Shown piece after piece: positions 51,842 through 61,374 of a stretch of DNA of 64,000 nucleotides; within the stretch, counting starts at the first letter, position 1, and the number at the start of each line of letters is the position of its first letter. The position numbers and the translations under genes are program-made. The stretch covers positions 377,428 to 441,427 of the forward strand of contig NW_017962913.1 in NCBI RefSeq assembly GCF_001661345.1. The letters are read 5' to 3'. Source of the stretch: Ascoidea rubescens DSM 1968 (lineage: Eukaryota; Ascomycota; Saccharomycetes; Ascoideales; Ascoideaceae). The notes under the pieces are model-generated. The model searched no databases. It was given only the letters and a program-made list of their open reading frames with translations, and had not been told where the DNA came from.

Positions 51842-52459
51842 ATGTTTATTATGAATATGTTAAGTTTTTTAATCAACTTGGCCAATTTTCAAATTCTATT
51901 ATTGATTTCACTTATTTTATCATGTATTGGTGGCTTGAGTAATAGATATAAAAGCCGACAATTAAAATATTATAAAAAAAATTTATTGAAACAGCTTCAT
52001 CAAAATAGAAATAATGAATTGCAGAAAAGACGTAAAGAAATGTTATATTACAAGTGCTGTGATTCATCTTATTTTGAAATGGATGATCTGGAGCGATTAG
52101 ATGAATTTGAAAACCCAAATCATATAGATCCATTAGATAGAAATGGAGCAAAAGATACAGAAAGTACAGAAAGTACAAAAACTAAAGAAAATACTGGTAA
52201 AATAGATAGAATAGATAGTTTGGATAAAAGAAACCCATTCAAAAACGATACAGATTTGAAACAACATAACCATAAAATATTTTTGATTGATAAAACCCAA
52301 GAAAAGAAATTGGAAAGTAGGTTTTCAAAAGAAAACGTCTTGCTAGTATATATTTCAGTTTTCGATAGGATTGAACCAGTAGCGCAAAGACTTAAACCTT
52401 TGCTTCCAGCGATTTCGTTTCTAATGGCAGCATCGTTTTTAATACAACTTGAAGAGTAA
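51842..52459 (+). CDS. Unrecognised small membrane protein
   Basis: The frame is 205 codons from an ATG. Residues 5-30 form a strong hydrophobic helix (LSFLINLANFQILLLISLIL), followed by a basic, helical, coiled-coil-like stretch (KYYKKNLLKQLHQNRNNELQKRRKE). The middle is charged with EST and DR repeats. The C-terminal 35 residues are again hydrophobic (LLPAISFLMAASFLIQLEE). This gives a two-anchor or anchor-plus-tail protein of likely endomembrane or mitochondrial location. I recognise no family. ATG and end are well defined, and low-complexity content is modest, so I think the gene is real. Confidence 0.6.
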   Translation: MFIMNMLSFLINLANFQILLLISLILSCIGGLSNRYKSRQLKYYKKNLLKQLHQNRNNELQKRRKEMLYYKCCDSSYFEMDDLERLDEFENPNHIDPLDRNGAKDTESTESTKTKENTGKIDRIDSLDKRNPFKNDTDLKQHNHKIFLIDKTQEKKLESRFSKENVLLVYISVFDRIEPVAQRLKPLLPAISFLMAASFLIQLEE

Positions 52460-53358
52460 CTTTGTGCTAGCTCTTGTTACGTTTACCTTTCCCAACAAAA
52501 TGTAAGTGAAACGCCTCCAATGTGTGTAATTGTGAAACTCATATTTTTAAAGCCGTGTAAATGTGAGCACGTCACATGCTCCTGTTTGCTTTTCAACGTT
52601 TTTTTTTTATTCTCACTTTGCAGTGGAACCAAAAGAGAAAACGGTAAGGGAAAGGCAATGAACGGGAGTTTCTAGTTCGTGCGTCTGGATGAGTAGCTGA
52701 AGAGAGGTTTTGCTGGTAGGAGGTGAATGACACTAGAGCTGAAACAGCGCAAACCATCCAGTTCCTGGTGTAGAGAAGAGCAAGCAAAGGGTGCATGTAG
52801 AGCTGTGGAAGAGCTTTTGAGGACCAGAGTGGTGGGTTTTCCACGACTGCATGAGCAGCATGCAGGAGCGGCTTTTCCGCAGCAAACGCTCTGACCAAGA
52901 CCAATGAGTGGAGCGTGTGAAGGAGGGACCCTGTTTGCGGGCGCTAGACTGCAGCCTGTGCGTCTCGAGGAAACTCTGGCACCTGCACGCCATGATAACC
53001 TGCACGCACGTGTTATTTCTGATGGGTGTGCCTCTATTGTGTCTGTCCACAGTGCTGCCTGTTGCCATTGGCTGGAGACTAGAGCCCACATCCAACTTGG
53101 TCAACATCTGCGATTTTTGCTCTCTGTTCTGGTGTTATCGTCTTGATGCGAGATTTAATTCTAGAAAGACTGGCGAAGTGGTGCGTTTTTTTCTTTTTTG
53201 TCCAGCTTATACACTCCCATCTTGGGGGTCAGATATAATCTGCTTTGATCCTATATAAATTGTCTGCTTTGCACTCACCATGAGGGTTGTGGGTTTTTCA
53301 GATTATTGCCAGTTGCTTCAATCCACAACACTGCTGCTACTCTTCCTTGCTTTGAAAA
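52460..53358 (+). promoter_or_regulatory. GC-rich 900-bp promoter of the 2OG oxygenase gene
   Basis: The block 52630-53130 is GC-rich and open in several frames on both strands, none resembling a protein. TATATAAA at 53252-53259 is the likely TATA box, ~100 bp before the ATG at 53359. Confidence 0.5.
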
Positions 53359-54666
53359 ATGACAGTTTCTGAAACAATTAACAGCTACTCTGACGTCCCC
53401 GTTGATGTCGACGCTGGTGTCTTAAGACAAAAATTCATTCCTGATATCGATGTGGAAAAAGTCGATGCCAAATACAATGTGCGTCCTTTTCCAAATGCTG
53501 GAAAGACAAAGGAAAATTTGAAAATATTAACCTTGGATTCCTTGGACTTTAGCAAATATCAAGATGGTCCTGAGGGTTTGCAATCAAGATTAGAATTAGC
53601 TGCTAAGTTGGAGAAGGCTATCACCACCATCGGCTTCTTCAACATAATCAATTTTGGTTTCTCGGATGCTGAGTATGATCGTCTTGCTTCTATTTCACAG
53701 GCCATTTTGGAACTACCTCAAGAAGACAAATTGAAATATAGATCTGGCGCTTTAAGATCCGATGAGGAAGACCGTTCTAGATCTTTGGGTGCTGAAAGAG
53801 GTTTCGGTTTCAAACCAAAGGGTTACTGGAATATTAATGCAAAGGTTAGAGATAACATTGAATTTTACAATATCAAAGATGTGGTTCACGACAGCCAGTT
53901 ATTTGATGAAAAAAAGAACTATCCAGAAATTGCTAAGGCTCATTTGCCCGAAATTGGAAACTATTATCGTTTCTTGCATTTCAATGTTTTGAGAAAACTT
54001 TGCACTCTTTGTGATATCATCTTAAAATTGCCCGAAGGAACCCTATGGGAAACTCATTTCAAAGTCTATAAAGATGATCTTGTAAATTCTGGTGGCGGAT
54101 GGGCAAGACTAATGATTTACCATGGCTTAAAACCCGATGAATACAAACTAACTAATAACACCCAACTAAGAGGCCATTCTGATAGTCCAGGTTTTACTTT
54201 CATCAAAGGTTTTGCTGAAATCTTTGGTTTGCAAATTAGAGATTACTACAGCGGTGAATGGATCTACGTTCAACCAATCAAGGAAGCCCTATGTGTTAAC
54301 GTCGGTGATGCAATGGAATTCATCACTGGTGGCTACTTCAAATCCTCAATCCACAGAGTTGTTGCTCCACCTGATGATCAAAAAGGCTTCAAAAGAATGA
54401 TGGCTATTTATTTCTGCGATCCTGCTTTTTCTTCCGTTTTAGATCCAGAGCATTTGCAATCTCCTAAACTAAACGAATTGAACATTACAAAACCAGATGA
54501 GTGGGAAAGAATAACTCACGATGTTTGGTCAAATGAAAAAGGAAGATTGTTTGGTCAAAAGAAAGTTAACAGCGTCCAAGGTGATGAGCCAAGAGCTGTT
54601 AAAATGTTTGGTAGATTAGCAGAAAGATGGCATCAAGTCGATCTTCAACAACAAATCAAAATCTAA
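53359..54666 (+). CDS. Isopenicillin-N-synthase-like 2-oxoglutarate/Fe(II) dioxygenase
   Basis: The frame is 435 codons from an ATG. The N-terminal DIOX_N domain includes LEKAITTIGFFNIINFGF and LELPQEDKLKY, then GFGFKPKGYW. The C-terminal jelly roll has the iron triad: His273 and Asp275 in RGHSDSPGFTF, and His332 in KSSIHRVVAPP. The 2OG-binding arginine is probably Arg346 in FKRMMAIYF. The usual R-x-S motif reads RMM, so the conserved Ser is replaced. These enzymes hydroxylate or oxidise small molecules in the cytosol; the substrate here is unknown. Fungal relatives are common and mostly uncharacterised. Codon use is richer in favoured codons than neighbours, suggesting good expression. Confidence 0.88.
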   Translation: MTVSETINSYSDVPVDVDAGVLRQKFIPDIDVEKVDAKYNVRPFPNAGKTKENLKILTLDSLDFSKYQDGPEGLQSRLELAAKLEKAITTIGFFNIINFGFSDAEYDRLASISQAILELPQEDKLKYRSGALRSDEEDRSRSLGAERGFGFKPKGYWNINAKVRDNIEFYNIKDVVHDSQLFDEKKNYPEIAKAHLPEIGNYYRFLHFNVLRKLCTLCDIILKLPEGTLWETHFKVYKDDLVNSGGGWARLMIYHGLKPDEYKLTNNTQLRGHSDSPGFTFIKGFAEIFGLQIRDYYSGEWIYVQPIKEALCVNVGDAMEFITGGYFKSSIHRVVAPPDDQKGFKRMMAIYFCDPAFSSVLDPEHLQSPKLNELNITKPDEWERITHDVWSNEKGRLFGQKKVNSVQGDEPRAVKMFGRLAERWHQVDLQQQIKI

Positions 54667-55156
54667 TTTAAATTCAAACCAACCTCCACACATGCTGTTT
54701 TTTACATTTGATATACATATATATATTCTTTACTTCTAAATATTCTTTTCCTCTATATTCATTCTTACTTTTTTTTTTATTCACTCTATGACCCGCTTAA
54801 TAAAATGTTTCATGTCCTTTACTTTCTCAAAAAACTGCCTTAAAATTGCCTTAAAATTGCCTTAAATCTTTGCACACACTACAAAATCACCAATTTTCTC
54901 ATATCCCCTTCTTTATTTCCTTATATCCCCTTCTTTTCCAGCCCTTTTCTAAACCGAGTCACATGAATTTTCAACTTTGATCTGTTCATTTGGAAATTGT
55001 TAAATGAAAGGTGGTCAATTTTCCCCTTCTTGAATTTGTATTGTCTTAAGAACCAATACATCGCTAGCATTCACTTCAATCTATTTATCTTTTCATTTAG
55101 TTTCTTTTGCTTTTTTTTTTCTCCCTTAAATCTTCTTATATTTACTTCAATTGACC
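54667..55156. other. 490-bp spacer before Tudor-SN
   Basis: Pyrimidine-rich AT DNA with repeated CTTAAAATTGC units (~54838-54862) and two CCCCTTCTTT stretches (~54906-54935). No gene seen. Confidence 0.4.
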
Positions 55157-57883
55157 ATGTCTCAAAACAATAACAAAGTCTTCTCTGCTAAAGTCAAAAA
55201 CGTTCTCTCTGGTGATACTTTAATCCTCGTCCCAACAAATCATAAAGGCACATCTCCACCTCCTGAACGTCAACTATCTTTAGCTTACTTGCAAGCTCCA
55301 AGATTAAACCTAAACGAGGTGTACTCTTTTGAATCCAGAGAACTCTTAAGAAATCTATTATTAGGTAAAGTTGTCCAATTTAAAGTTTTATACACTTTGC
55401 CTGCTTTAAATAATTCAAAAAGAGAATTCGGTGATGTTAAAACACCAATTTTCAACAGTTTAATTGAATACGTCCTAGCTAAAGGTACTGCTAAGGTCAG
55501 AGAAAACGCTGAATCTCACAATGAAGACTATTATTATGACTTGAAAGACTTGGAAGATAAAGCTAAAAAGGACAAGATTGGTTTATGGGTCCACACAACT
55601 CCTTTACAATTAGAAAATGAATTGTTATACAATGAAATCGAACAATCCAAAAAAACTCCTTATGATGCAATTGTTGAAAGAGTTATTTCTGGTGATCGTC
55701 TTTTAGTTAGAATCTTGCTAAGCAAGAAAAACCACGCTGTTTTACCTGTATTAATCGGTGGTGTTAGATCTCCAAGAACTGCTTCCTTAGAAGATGAAAA
55801 GGCTGAACCTTACGGCAATGAAGCCAAATTATTTGTTGAACAAAGATTAATATCAAGAATGGTTAAATTGTCTGTTATTGGTTCCTCCTCAAATGGTGTT
55901 CCAATTGCCAAAATTATTCACCCTGCTGGAGACATTGCTGAAAAAATTCTCGAAGCTGGTTTAGCTGAAATAGTTGATTGGCAATCAACAATGATTGGCT
56001 CTTCCAGAATGTCAATTTTAAGAACTTGTGAAAGATCTGCAAAAGTCAGCAATAAAGGTTTATGGAAAAATACAAACACTAGATCAATTGCTCTCAGTGA
56101 CTCCAAAAATCTTATTAAACCGGGCAAGAAATTAAATGCTACTGTCACTAGAATTATTTCCGCTGACACTCTTTCTATTAGAATTAATAATGATTCCGAA
56201 GATAAAGAATACACTGTTCAATTGTCTTCATTAAGAGGTCCAAAACAATCCGATGCAAACCAAACCAATTTCATACCATTTGCTAAAGAATTTGTTAGAA
56301 AATTGACCATTGGCAAAAAAATCACCGTTCAAATTGATGGAATTAGACCAAAAAACGAACAATTTCCAGAAAGACCTTTAGTTTCAGTTACTTTGCCAAA
56401 TGGTGAAGATTTATCAAAAGCAATTGTTACAAACGGTTGGGCTCAAGTTATTAGACACAGAAGAGGCGATGATGATAGATCACCAAATTGGGATGAATTA
56501 ATTGAAATTGAAGCTGAAGTTATAAAAGCTAAAAAGGGTATGCATGGAAAGCTTCCTCGTGTCGAAAGAATTGTTGACGCGTCAGAAAATGCTGGTAGAG
56601 CTAAAACATATCTACAAACATTACAAAATAGAACCAAGATCTCAGCAGTTGTCGATTATGTTTCATCACCAAATAGGTTTAGATTGATTTTACCCAAAGA
56701 AGGTTACAAGTTAGTATTGGTATTAGGTGGATTAACCAACACTCTAACTGGGAGTAAAGACTCCGAATTGAATAAAGCTGCACTTGACTTTGTTAACAAA
56801 AAATCATTGCAAAGAGATGTTCATATTGAAATTTATAATGTTGATAGAATTGGATCTTTTATTGGTAACTTGTTTTTGCCAGGACAAAATCTACCATTAC
56901 AAATTAATTTATTGAAACAGGGTTTTTACAAAATTCATGAAAATTCAGTCAATCAAATCAAATTTGCAGATCAAATGTGGGAAGCTCAAGAATCAGCTCA
57001 AGAACAAAAAATAGGAATTTGGAAAAATTACGTGCCAGAAGATGGCGAACAAGAATATTCGAAGAACAGTTTAGTTAAAGACATAACTGATAAGACTGAA
57101 AATTTAAAACTTGTAAATAAATATCATGACATTGAGGTAACAGATGTATCAGATGAGGGACTAATATCATTTCAGTTTTTGAATGCCGAAACCGATAAAC
57201 TTATACCATTTATGAAAGAATTCCACGAGTTCCATAATAACCAACCAATCAAAGCTGTTAAGGTAACTGTTCCAGGGGCTATTCCAGCATATCCATCACT
57301 TTTACCTAGATTACCAAGAAAGGGAGATTATGTATCTGCTGAATTTTCAAGCAATGGAAAATTCTATCGTGCCAAAGTTCTTTCGTACGATAAAACAACC
57401 CGTAAATGCAAAGTTCAACACATTGATTTTGGTAACACAGACCAAGTCCCAACATCATCAATACGTGAATTGCCTCCTCAATTTTCACTAGCAAAATTGG
57501 GTGCACAAGGACATGTCGGTTTGTTGTCTTTGATCAAATTGCCACCATCCAAACCAACGGACTATCTTACAGATGCTATTTACTTTCTCGAAGACTTGAT
57601 AGCTGGAAAGAAGTTGATTGCATGCGAGAACAAAAGCAATCCAACTCCAGGTGTCGAGATGTCAATCACTTTGTACGATCCAGAAAAGATTGAAAAGGAC
57701 GTTACCTACTCCATAAATCGAGAACTCGTTGAAAATGGATGGGCCATTGTCAACAAAAAACTCAAGGGTTTTGAAGTTGCAATGAAAGACGAATGGAAAA
57801 CCTTGATCAAATTGGAACAACAAGCCAAGTTGGACAGAAAGGGCTGCTGGGAATTTGGTGACATCGAAGGAGACGAAGAATGA
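55157..57883 (+). CDS. Tudor-SN (staphylococcal-nuclease-like, Tudor domain) protein
   Basis: The start is the ATG at 55157 (MSQNNNKVFSAKVKN); a TTG two codons upstream is not used. The product is 908 residues. Four SN-like OB repeats run from ~5-150 (VFSAKVKNVLSGDTLILVP), ~175-305 (YDAIVERVISGDRLLVRILL), ~322-480 (LNATVTRIISADTLSIRI) and ~500-640 (KISAVVDYVSSPNRFRLIL). A Tudor core at ~715-775 (KGDYVSAEFSSNGKFYRAKV, VQHIDFGNTDQV) is inserted in a fifth SN half repeat. Tudor-SN binds structured and inosine-containing RNA and acts in RNA stability, splicing and stress granules in other eukaryotes. S. cerevisiae lacks it. Confidence 0.95.
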   Translation: MSQNNNKVFSAKVKNVLSGDTLILVPTNHKGTSPPPERQLSLAYLQAPRLNLNEVYSFESRELLRNLLLGKVVQFKVLYTLPALNNSKREFGDVKTPIFNSLIEYVLAKGTAKVRENAESHNEDYYYDLKDLEDKAKKDKIGLWVHTTPLQLENELLYNEIEQSKKTPYDAIVERVISGDRLLVRILLSKKNHAVLPVLIGGVRSPRTASLEDEKAEPYGNEAKLFVEQRLISRMVKLSVIGSSSNGVPIAKIIHPAGDIAEKILEAGLAEIVDWQSTMIGSSRMSILRTCERSAKVSNKGLWKNTNTRSIALSDSKNLIKPGKKLNATVTRIISADTLSIRINNDSEDKEYTVQLSSLRGPKQSDANQTNFIPFAKEFVRKLTIGKKITVQIDGIRPKNEQFPERPLVSVTLPNGEDLSKAIVTNGWAQVIRHRRGDDDRSPNWDELIEIEAEVIKAKKGMHGKLPRVERIVDASENAGRAKTYLQTLQNRTKISAVVDYVSSPNRFRLILPKEGYKLVLVLGGLTNTLTGSKDSELNKAALDFVNKKSLQRDVHIEIYNVDRIGSFIGNLFLPGQNLPLQINLLKQGFYKIHENSVNQIKFADQMWEAQESAQEQKIGIWKNYVPEDGEQEYSKNSLVKDITDKTENLKLVNKYHDIEVTDVSDEGLISFQFLNAETDKLIPFMKEFHEFHNNQPIKAVKVTVPGAIPAYPSLLPRLPRKGDYVSAEFSSNGKFYRAKVLSYDKTTRKCKVQHIDFGNTDQVPTSSIRELPPQFSLAKLGAQGHVGLLSLIKLPPSKPTDYLTDAIYFLEDLIAGKKLIACENKSNPTPGVEMSITLYDPEKIEKDVTYSINRELVENGWAIVNKKLKGFEVAMKDEWKTLIKLEQQAKLDRKGCWEFGDIEGDEE

Positions 57884-58400
57884 GCAGCACCTGCTGCTTC
57901 TGCTGCTCCTTCTGGGTTGTTTTCTTTGCATGTTTTCTGGTTTACATAGCTTCTCTTTCTCATTTCATAACTCACACTAAATATACGCATTAAAAGCTCT
58001 TTCTCCTCCACAAAACCACCACCGATCTGGGGAACTGCAGCGATTCCGTTTCAAACAGGGGTCTGTCGCAGTGAAACCGGATCTCTGTGCACCCAGTGCG
58101 GCAGGACGTTCCGCGCAGAGAGGTCTGTTCAGCGTTACCCAATTCATCAAAATTTTCAGCGAGTTATATTCCAAACAATTTTCCAAGAAGTGTTTGAAAG
58201 TGTTAGCAGGAACTGCTGGTTAATGAGTTGGAAGAGTTATTCAAGAGCTGTTATTTTATGACATCTGGTTTTGTTTTCTGCTGTAATTCTGTGATTTTCT
58301 CTAAAGATATTAACATTGGGTCTTTTTTTAAACTTTTTATCGTCGTTTCGCTTCAGCCAACTACTACACAGTATTCTTAAACAAATATTTACCATTTTGA
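57884..58400. promoter_or_regulatory. Promoter region of MME1 with a GC-rich block
   Basis: GC-rich from ~57890 to ~58130, then AT-rich. No ORF is supported. Confidence 0.4.
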
Positions 58401-59621
58401 ATGAATCGAGAAAATTTAGTTATAGACTTATCACCACAGATATCGGCCAACCACTTTGATTCGAATTCGCATTCCAGAAATGTCACACATCAAAATCACA
58501 AAGATAGTACCAACAATGATATAGAAAACTCTTCTCCGATATGGATGTGCGTGGTAGCTGGTGCATTTGGTGGTTTAACTGGTGATACCTCGATGCATTC
58601 GCTAGATACAGTCAAGACTCGTCAACAGGGAGCACCCAACATTTTGAAATACAGAAATATGTTCACTGCCTACAAAACAATATTTCTAGAAGAAGGTGTT
58701 TCAAGAGGTTTGTATTCTGGTTATTCTGCTGCCTTTCTCGGTTCGCTTCCTTCAAGCGCTATCTTTTTTGGCACTTATGAATTAACAAAAAGATATCTTG
58801 TAAATGATTTGAATACAAATCCTACTATTGCTCATTTATCCGGAGGCTTTATAGCCGATCTTGCCACCAGTTTTATCTATGTTCCATCAGAAGTCATTAA
58901 AACACGATTGCAATTACAAGGCCAATTCAACAATAAGTTTTTCTATAGCGGTTACAATTACAATGGAATTACTGATGCAATCAAATCAATTTATCACAAA
59001 GAAGGTTGGAAAACTTTTTTCCATGGATTTAAAGCTACATTGTGTCGCGATCTACCATTCAGTGCTTTTCAATTTGCATTTTATGAAAAATTCAGAGAAT
59101 TCTCGTTTGATTACTTAAATTCAAAATCAAAGAAAGAAAATCAGAAAATTAAAAACGATAATACTGACTTGGAAGTGAAAAAACTACCTATAGCCTTTGA
59201 ATTCTTGACTGGTGCTGCTGCAGGTGGTTTGGCTGGTGTTTTAACCACTCCATTAGATGTCTTTAAAACTCGTTTGCAAACTCAAAATCCAAATTTATTA
59301 AATCACATTCCTTCACATCCAGTTATTTCTAAAACATTGCCAATTAACTCATCAACAAATTCTGCTTCCAATGTAAATTTATCAAAGAAAATACTAGAAA
59401 AAAATATTCATACAATACCTCCATCAACTCCTCCAAAAAATCAAACTGTGATATTAAATACATCTTCAATTCTAAAAGGTTTATATATTGTTTATAAAAC
59501 CGAGGGTGTAATAGGGCTTTTTGCAGGAGTTGGTCCAAGATTTGTGTGGACCAGTGTACAGAGTTCCATTATGTTATTCTTATATCAATTAACCTTAAGT
59601 AAATTAAACAGTCTTATATGA
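58401..59621 (+). CDS. MME1: Mitochondrial carrier, Mme1-type (YMR166C)
   Basis: The frame is 406 codons from an ATG. There are three carrier repeats. Repeat 1: [27 protein letters not shown], with HSLDTVKTR in place of the PxDxVKxR signature. Repeat 2: [18 protein letters not shown]. Repeat 3: [15 protein letters not shown]. The blocks [25 protein letters not shown] and [19 protein letters not shown] match S. cerevisiae Mme1, the inner-membrane magnesium exporter. An Asn/Ser-rich insertion of ~55 residues (after [10 protein letters not shown]) lies in the matrix loop of repeat 3, before the final helix pair. It is probably in the mitochondrial inner membrane. Confidence 0.92.
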   Translation: MNRENLVIDLSPQISANHFDSNSHSRNVTHQNHKDSTNNDIENSSPIWMCVVAGAFGGLTGDTSMHSLDTVKTRQQGAPNILKYRNMFTAYKTIFLEEGVSRGLYSGYSAAFLGSLPSSAIFFGTYELTKRYLVNDLNTNPTIAHLSGGFIADLATSFIYVPSEVIKTRLQLQGQFNNKFFYSGYNYNGITDAIKSIYHKEGWKTFFHGFKATLCRDLPFSAFQFAFYEKFREFSFDYLNSKSKKENQKIKNDNTDLEVKKLPIAFEFLTGAAAGGLAGVLTTPLDVFKTRLQTQNPNLLNHIPSHPVISKTLPINSSTNSASNVNLSKKILEKNIHTIPPSTPPKNQTVILNTSSILKGLYIVYKTEGVIGLFAGVGPRFVWTSVQSSIMLFLYQLTLSKLNSLI

Positions 59622-60154
59622 TATGATGCTTATATCGACTAGGTATCTTTTGTTAACATATTCTTCTCCGTCGTTCCATTTGTTTTTTTTCTATTTTTTT
59701 GGTATTTTATTTTTTTAGTATTGTTTTTATTCTTAATCCTCTTAAATTTTTGTTATGGTTTTCAATTATTATTTTTTTCATATTTTTATTTTCTGTTGAT
59801 TCATGAGGGAATTAATTTTTAATTTTTTATCAATTCTTTTGTTTTAGTTCATTCTGTATATATACACATAATTATTTCAGAACTTTATAAAGTACTGCAT
59901 TGGATTATTATATTTTTCATTATATCTTATATCTTATATCTTATATCTTATATCTTATATCTTATTTTTTTTTTATCTTTATGATTAAGAATTAATAGAA
60001 AAATAAAAAAAAGATAATAAACATAAATATTTTGACTTTATTATAATATACTATATAATATTATTAAACGAAAATGTAAAACCAGATAAAATAAAATAAA
60101 ATGAAATAAAATGAAACAAATATGAAATTAAAAATTTCTTTTAATAATACACGA
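59622..60154. other. Convergent AT-rich region with a heptamer microsatellite
   Basis: Convergent 3' flanks of MME1 and YRA1, very AT-rich, with the TATATCT array annotated separately. Confidence 0.45.
59921..59963. repeat. Microsatellite, 7-bp unit TATATCT, ~6 copies
   Basis: Six tandem TATATCT heptamers run from 59921 into a T-run. Confidence 0.8.
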
Positions 60155-61062
60155 TTAAACAGCTGGAAATCGAGTGTTTGTTGAAGTTTCATTCATATAA
60201 CTGTCAAGTTCAGCATCTAAACCACTAGTGTCTTTTGTAACTTGATTGAGGTTATCGTTCCCATTTAATGCATCTGGATTAGGTTCTGTTTGATTCCTTT
60301 CACCATTCATATAATTTGATAACTCGTCATCTAAATCTTCCAATGTTTTCCTATTTTCTGCTGGTCTTCTTTTATTCTCATTAAATCTACCTCTTGGACC
60401 ACGAGGACGACCACGAGAACGAAATGAAGCTGGTTGTCGTGGTACTGGAGAACTTAAACGATCTTTTAATGGAACACCATTTTGAACACTTATAATTTGA
60501 CCAGCAGCTTTTTTGCCATCGTATTTTTCAATCGCCAAATTATTAAAGGATGGATCAGTGAAACAAACATAAGCGACACCAGTTGAACCACCACTGGTAT
60601 TATATTGAATTCTTGTGAACTTTACTGGGGCAATTCTTTCAAAAAGCTCAGTCAAATCTTTTTGAGTCAAATCATAATGCAAATTTTTCACTTTAAGATA
60701 AGGAGTTCTTTCACTTAATGACTCCAATTCTGATGGTCTTATTTCTTCAATTGGTGATGCAGAAACTCTTGGTCGAGATCGTGGTCTTGATCTTGATCTT
60801 GGTCTAGGCCTTGGTGATCTCGAATTAAACCCTCTAGGATTTTTGCTCACACCTCTTCTGTTATGAGAAGAGCCTTTATTTCTTCTTCTATCTTGCTATG
60901 ATAATTGAAAAAATTGGTTATTATTTGGTTTGATGATTTTGATGACGCCAGAGCTGGAAAAAAACTGTTTTATTTGTTGTGGAAAGTGTGATGAATCGAA
61001 CATACATGTTTCTCGCCAATTATTTCATCCAAAGTCTTTTCTAATATGGAACTGTTTGACAT
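60155..61062 (-). CDS. YRA1: mRNA export adaptor Yra1/ALY (spliced: 60155-60895, 61006-61062)
   Basis: Exon 1 encodes MSNSSILEKTLDEIIGEKH, the N-terminal UAP56/Sub2-binding motif of REF proteins (S. cerevisiae: KSLDEIIG). The 110-bp intron 60896-61005 has donor GTATGT, acceptor CATAG and a poor branch site (TAATAAC is the best match). Joined in phase 0, the product is 265 residues. An Arg-rich N-box with PRPRSRSRPRSRPR is followed by the RRM (PYLKVKNLHYDLTQKDLTELF, TGVAYVCF), then an RG-rich stretch. Two C-terminal acidic motifs, KTLEDLDDELSNYMNG and TSGLDAELDSYMNE, fit a duplicated C-terminal Sub2-binding motif. Yra1 couples Sub2 to Mex67 export. In S. cerevisiae its intron mediates autoregulation. 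Confidence 0.93.
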
Positions 61063-61374
61063 TTTAAGATGAGTGCTGATAAATGCAAAAACATTGGTAC
61101 TCCAAGTGATTTCAACTGCTCGGTTCGTTGTGCAATTTCCAAAGGGTGTTGAGAAGCAACTACAAAAAGGTCACCCTGCGGCTGTTAAAGTGCGCAGCAA
61201 AAGCGGAGCTAAGTTGCGACACTTAAAGTAGCGTTTGTTTGATAAATTATATTCCATTGAAAACAGAAAGGAAAACATAAGTCTAGATAAAACAATAAAT
61301 GACTGAATAACTAAATATATATAAAAATATAAAAAAAAATAAGAAAAATAATTTGACTATCGCAGTCCTAAAGA
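61063..61374. promoter_or_regulatory. 312-bp spacer between the third arrestin and YRA1
   Basis: The YRA1 promoter side (61100-61220) has a small GC-rich block; the rest is the AT-rich 3' flank of the arrestin gene. No gene seen. Confidence 0.4.

Noticed and set aside
52593-53258. Overlapping 80-139-codon frames on both strands
   Set aside because: Same GC-island effect; no recognisable protein features; the region contains the TATA box of the oxygenase gene.
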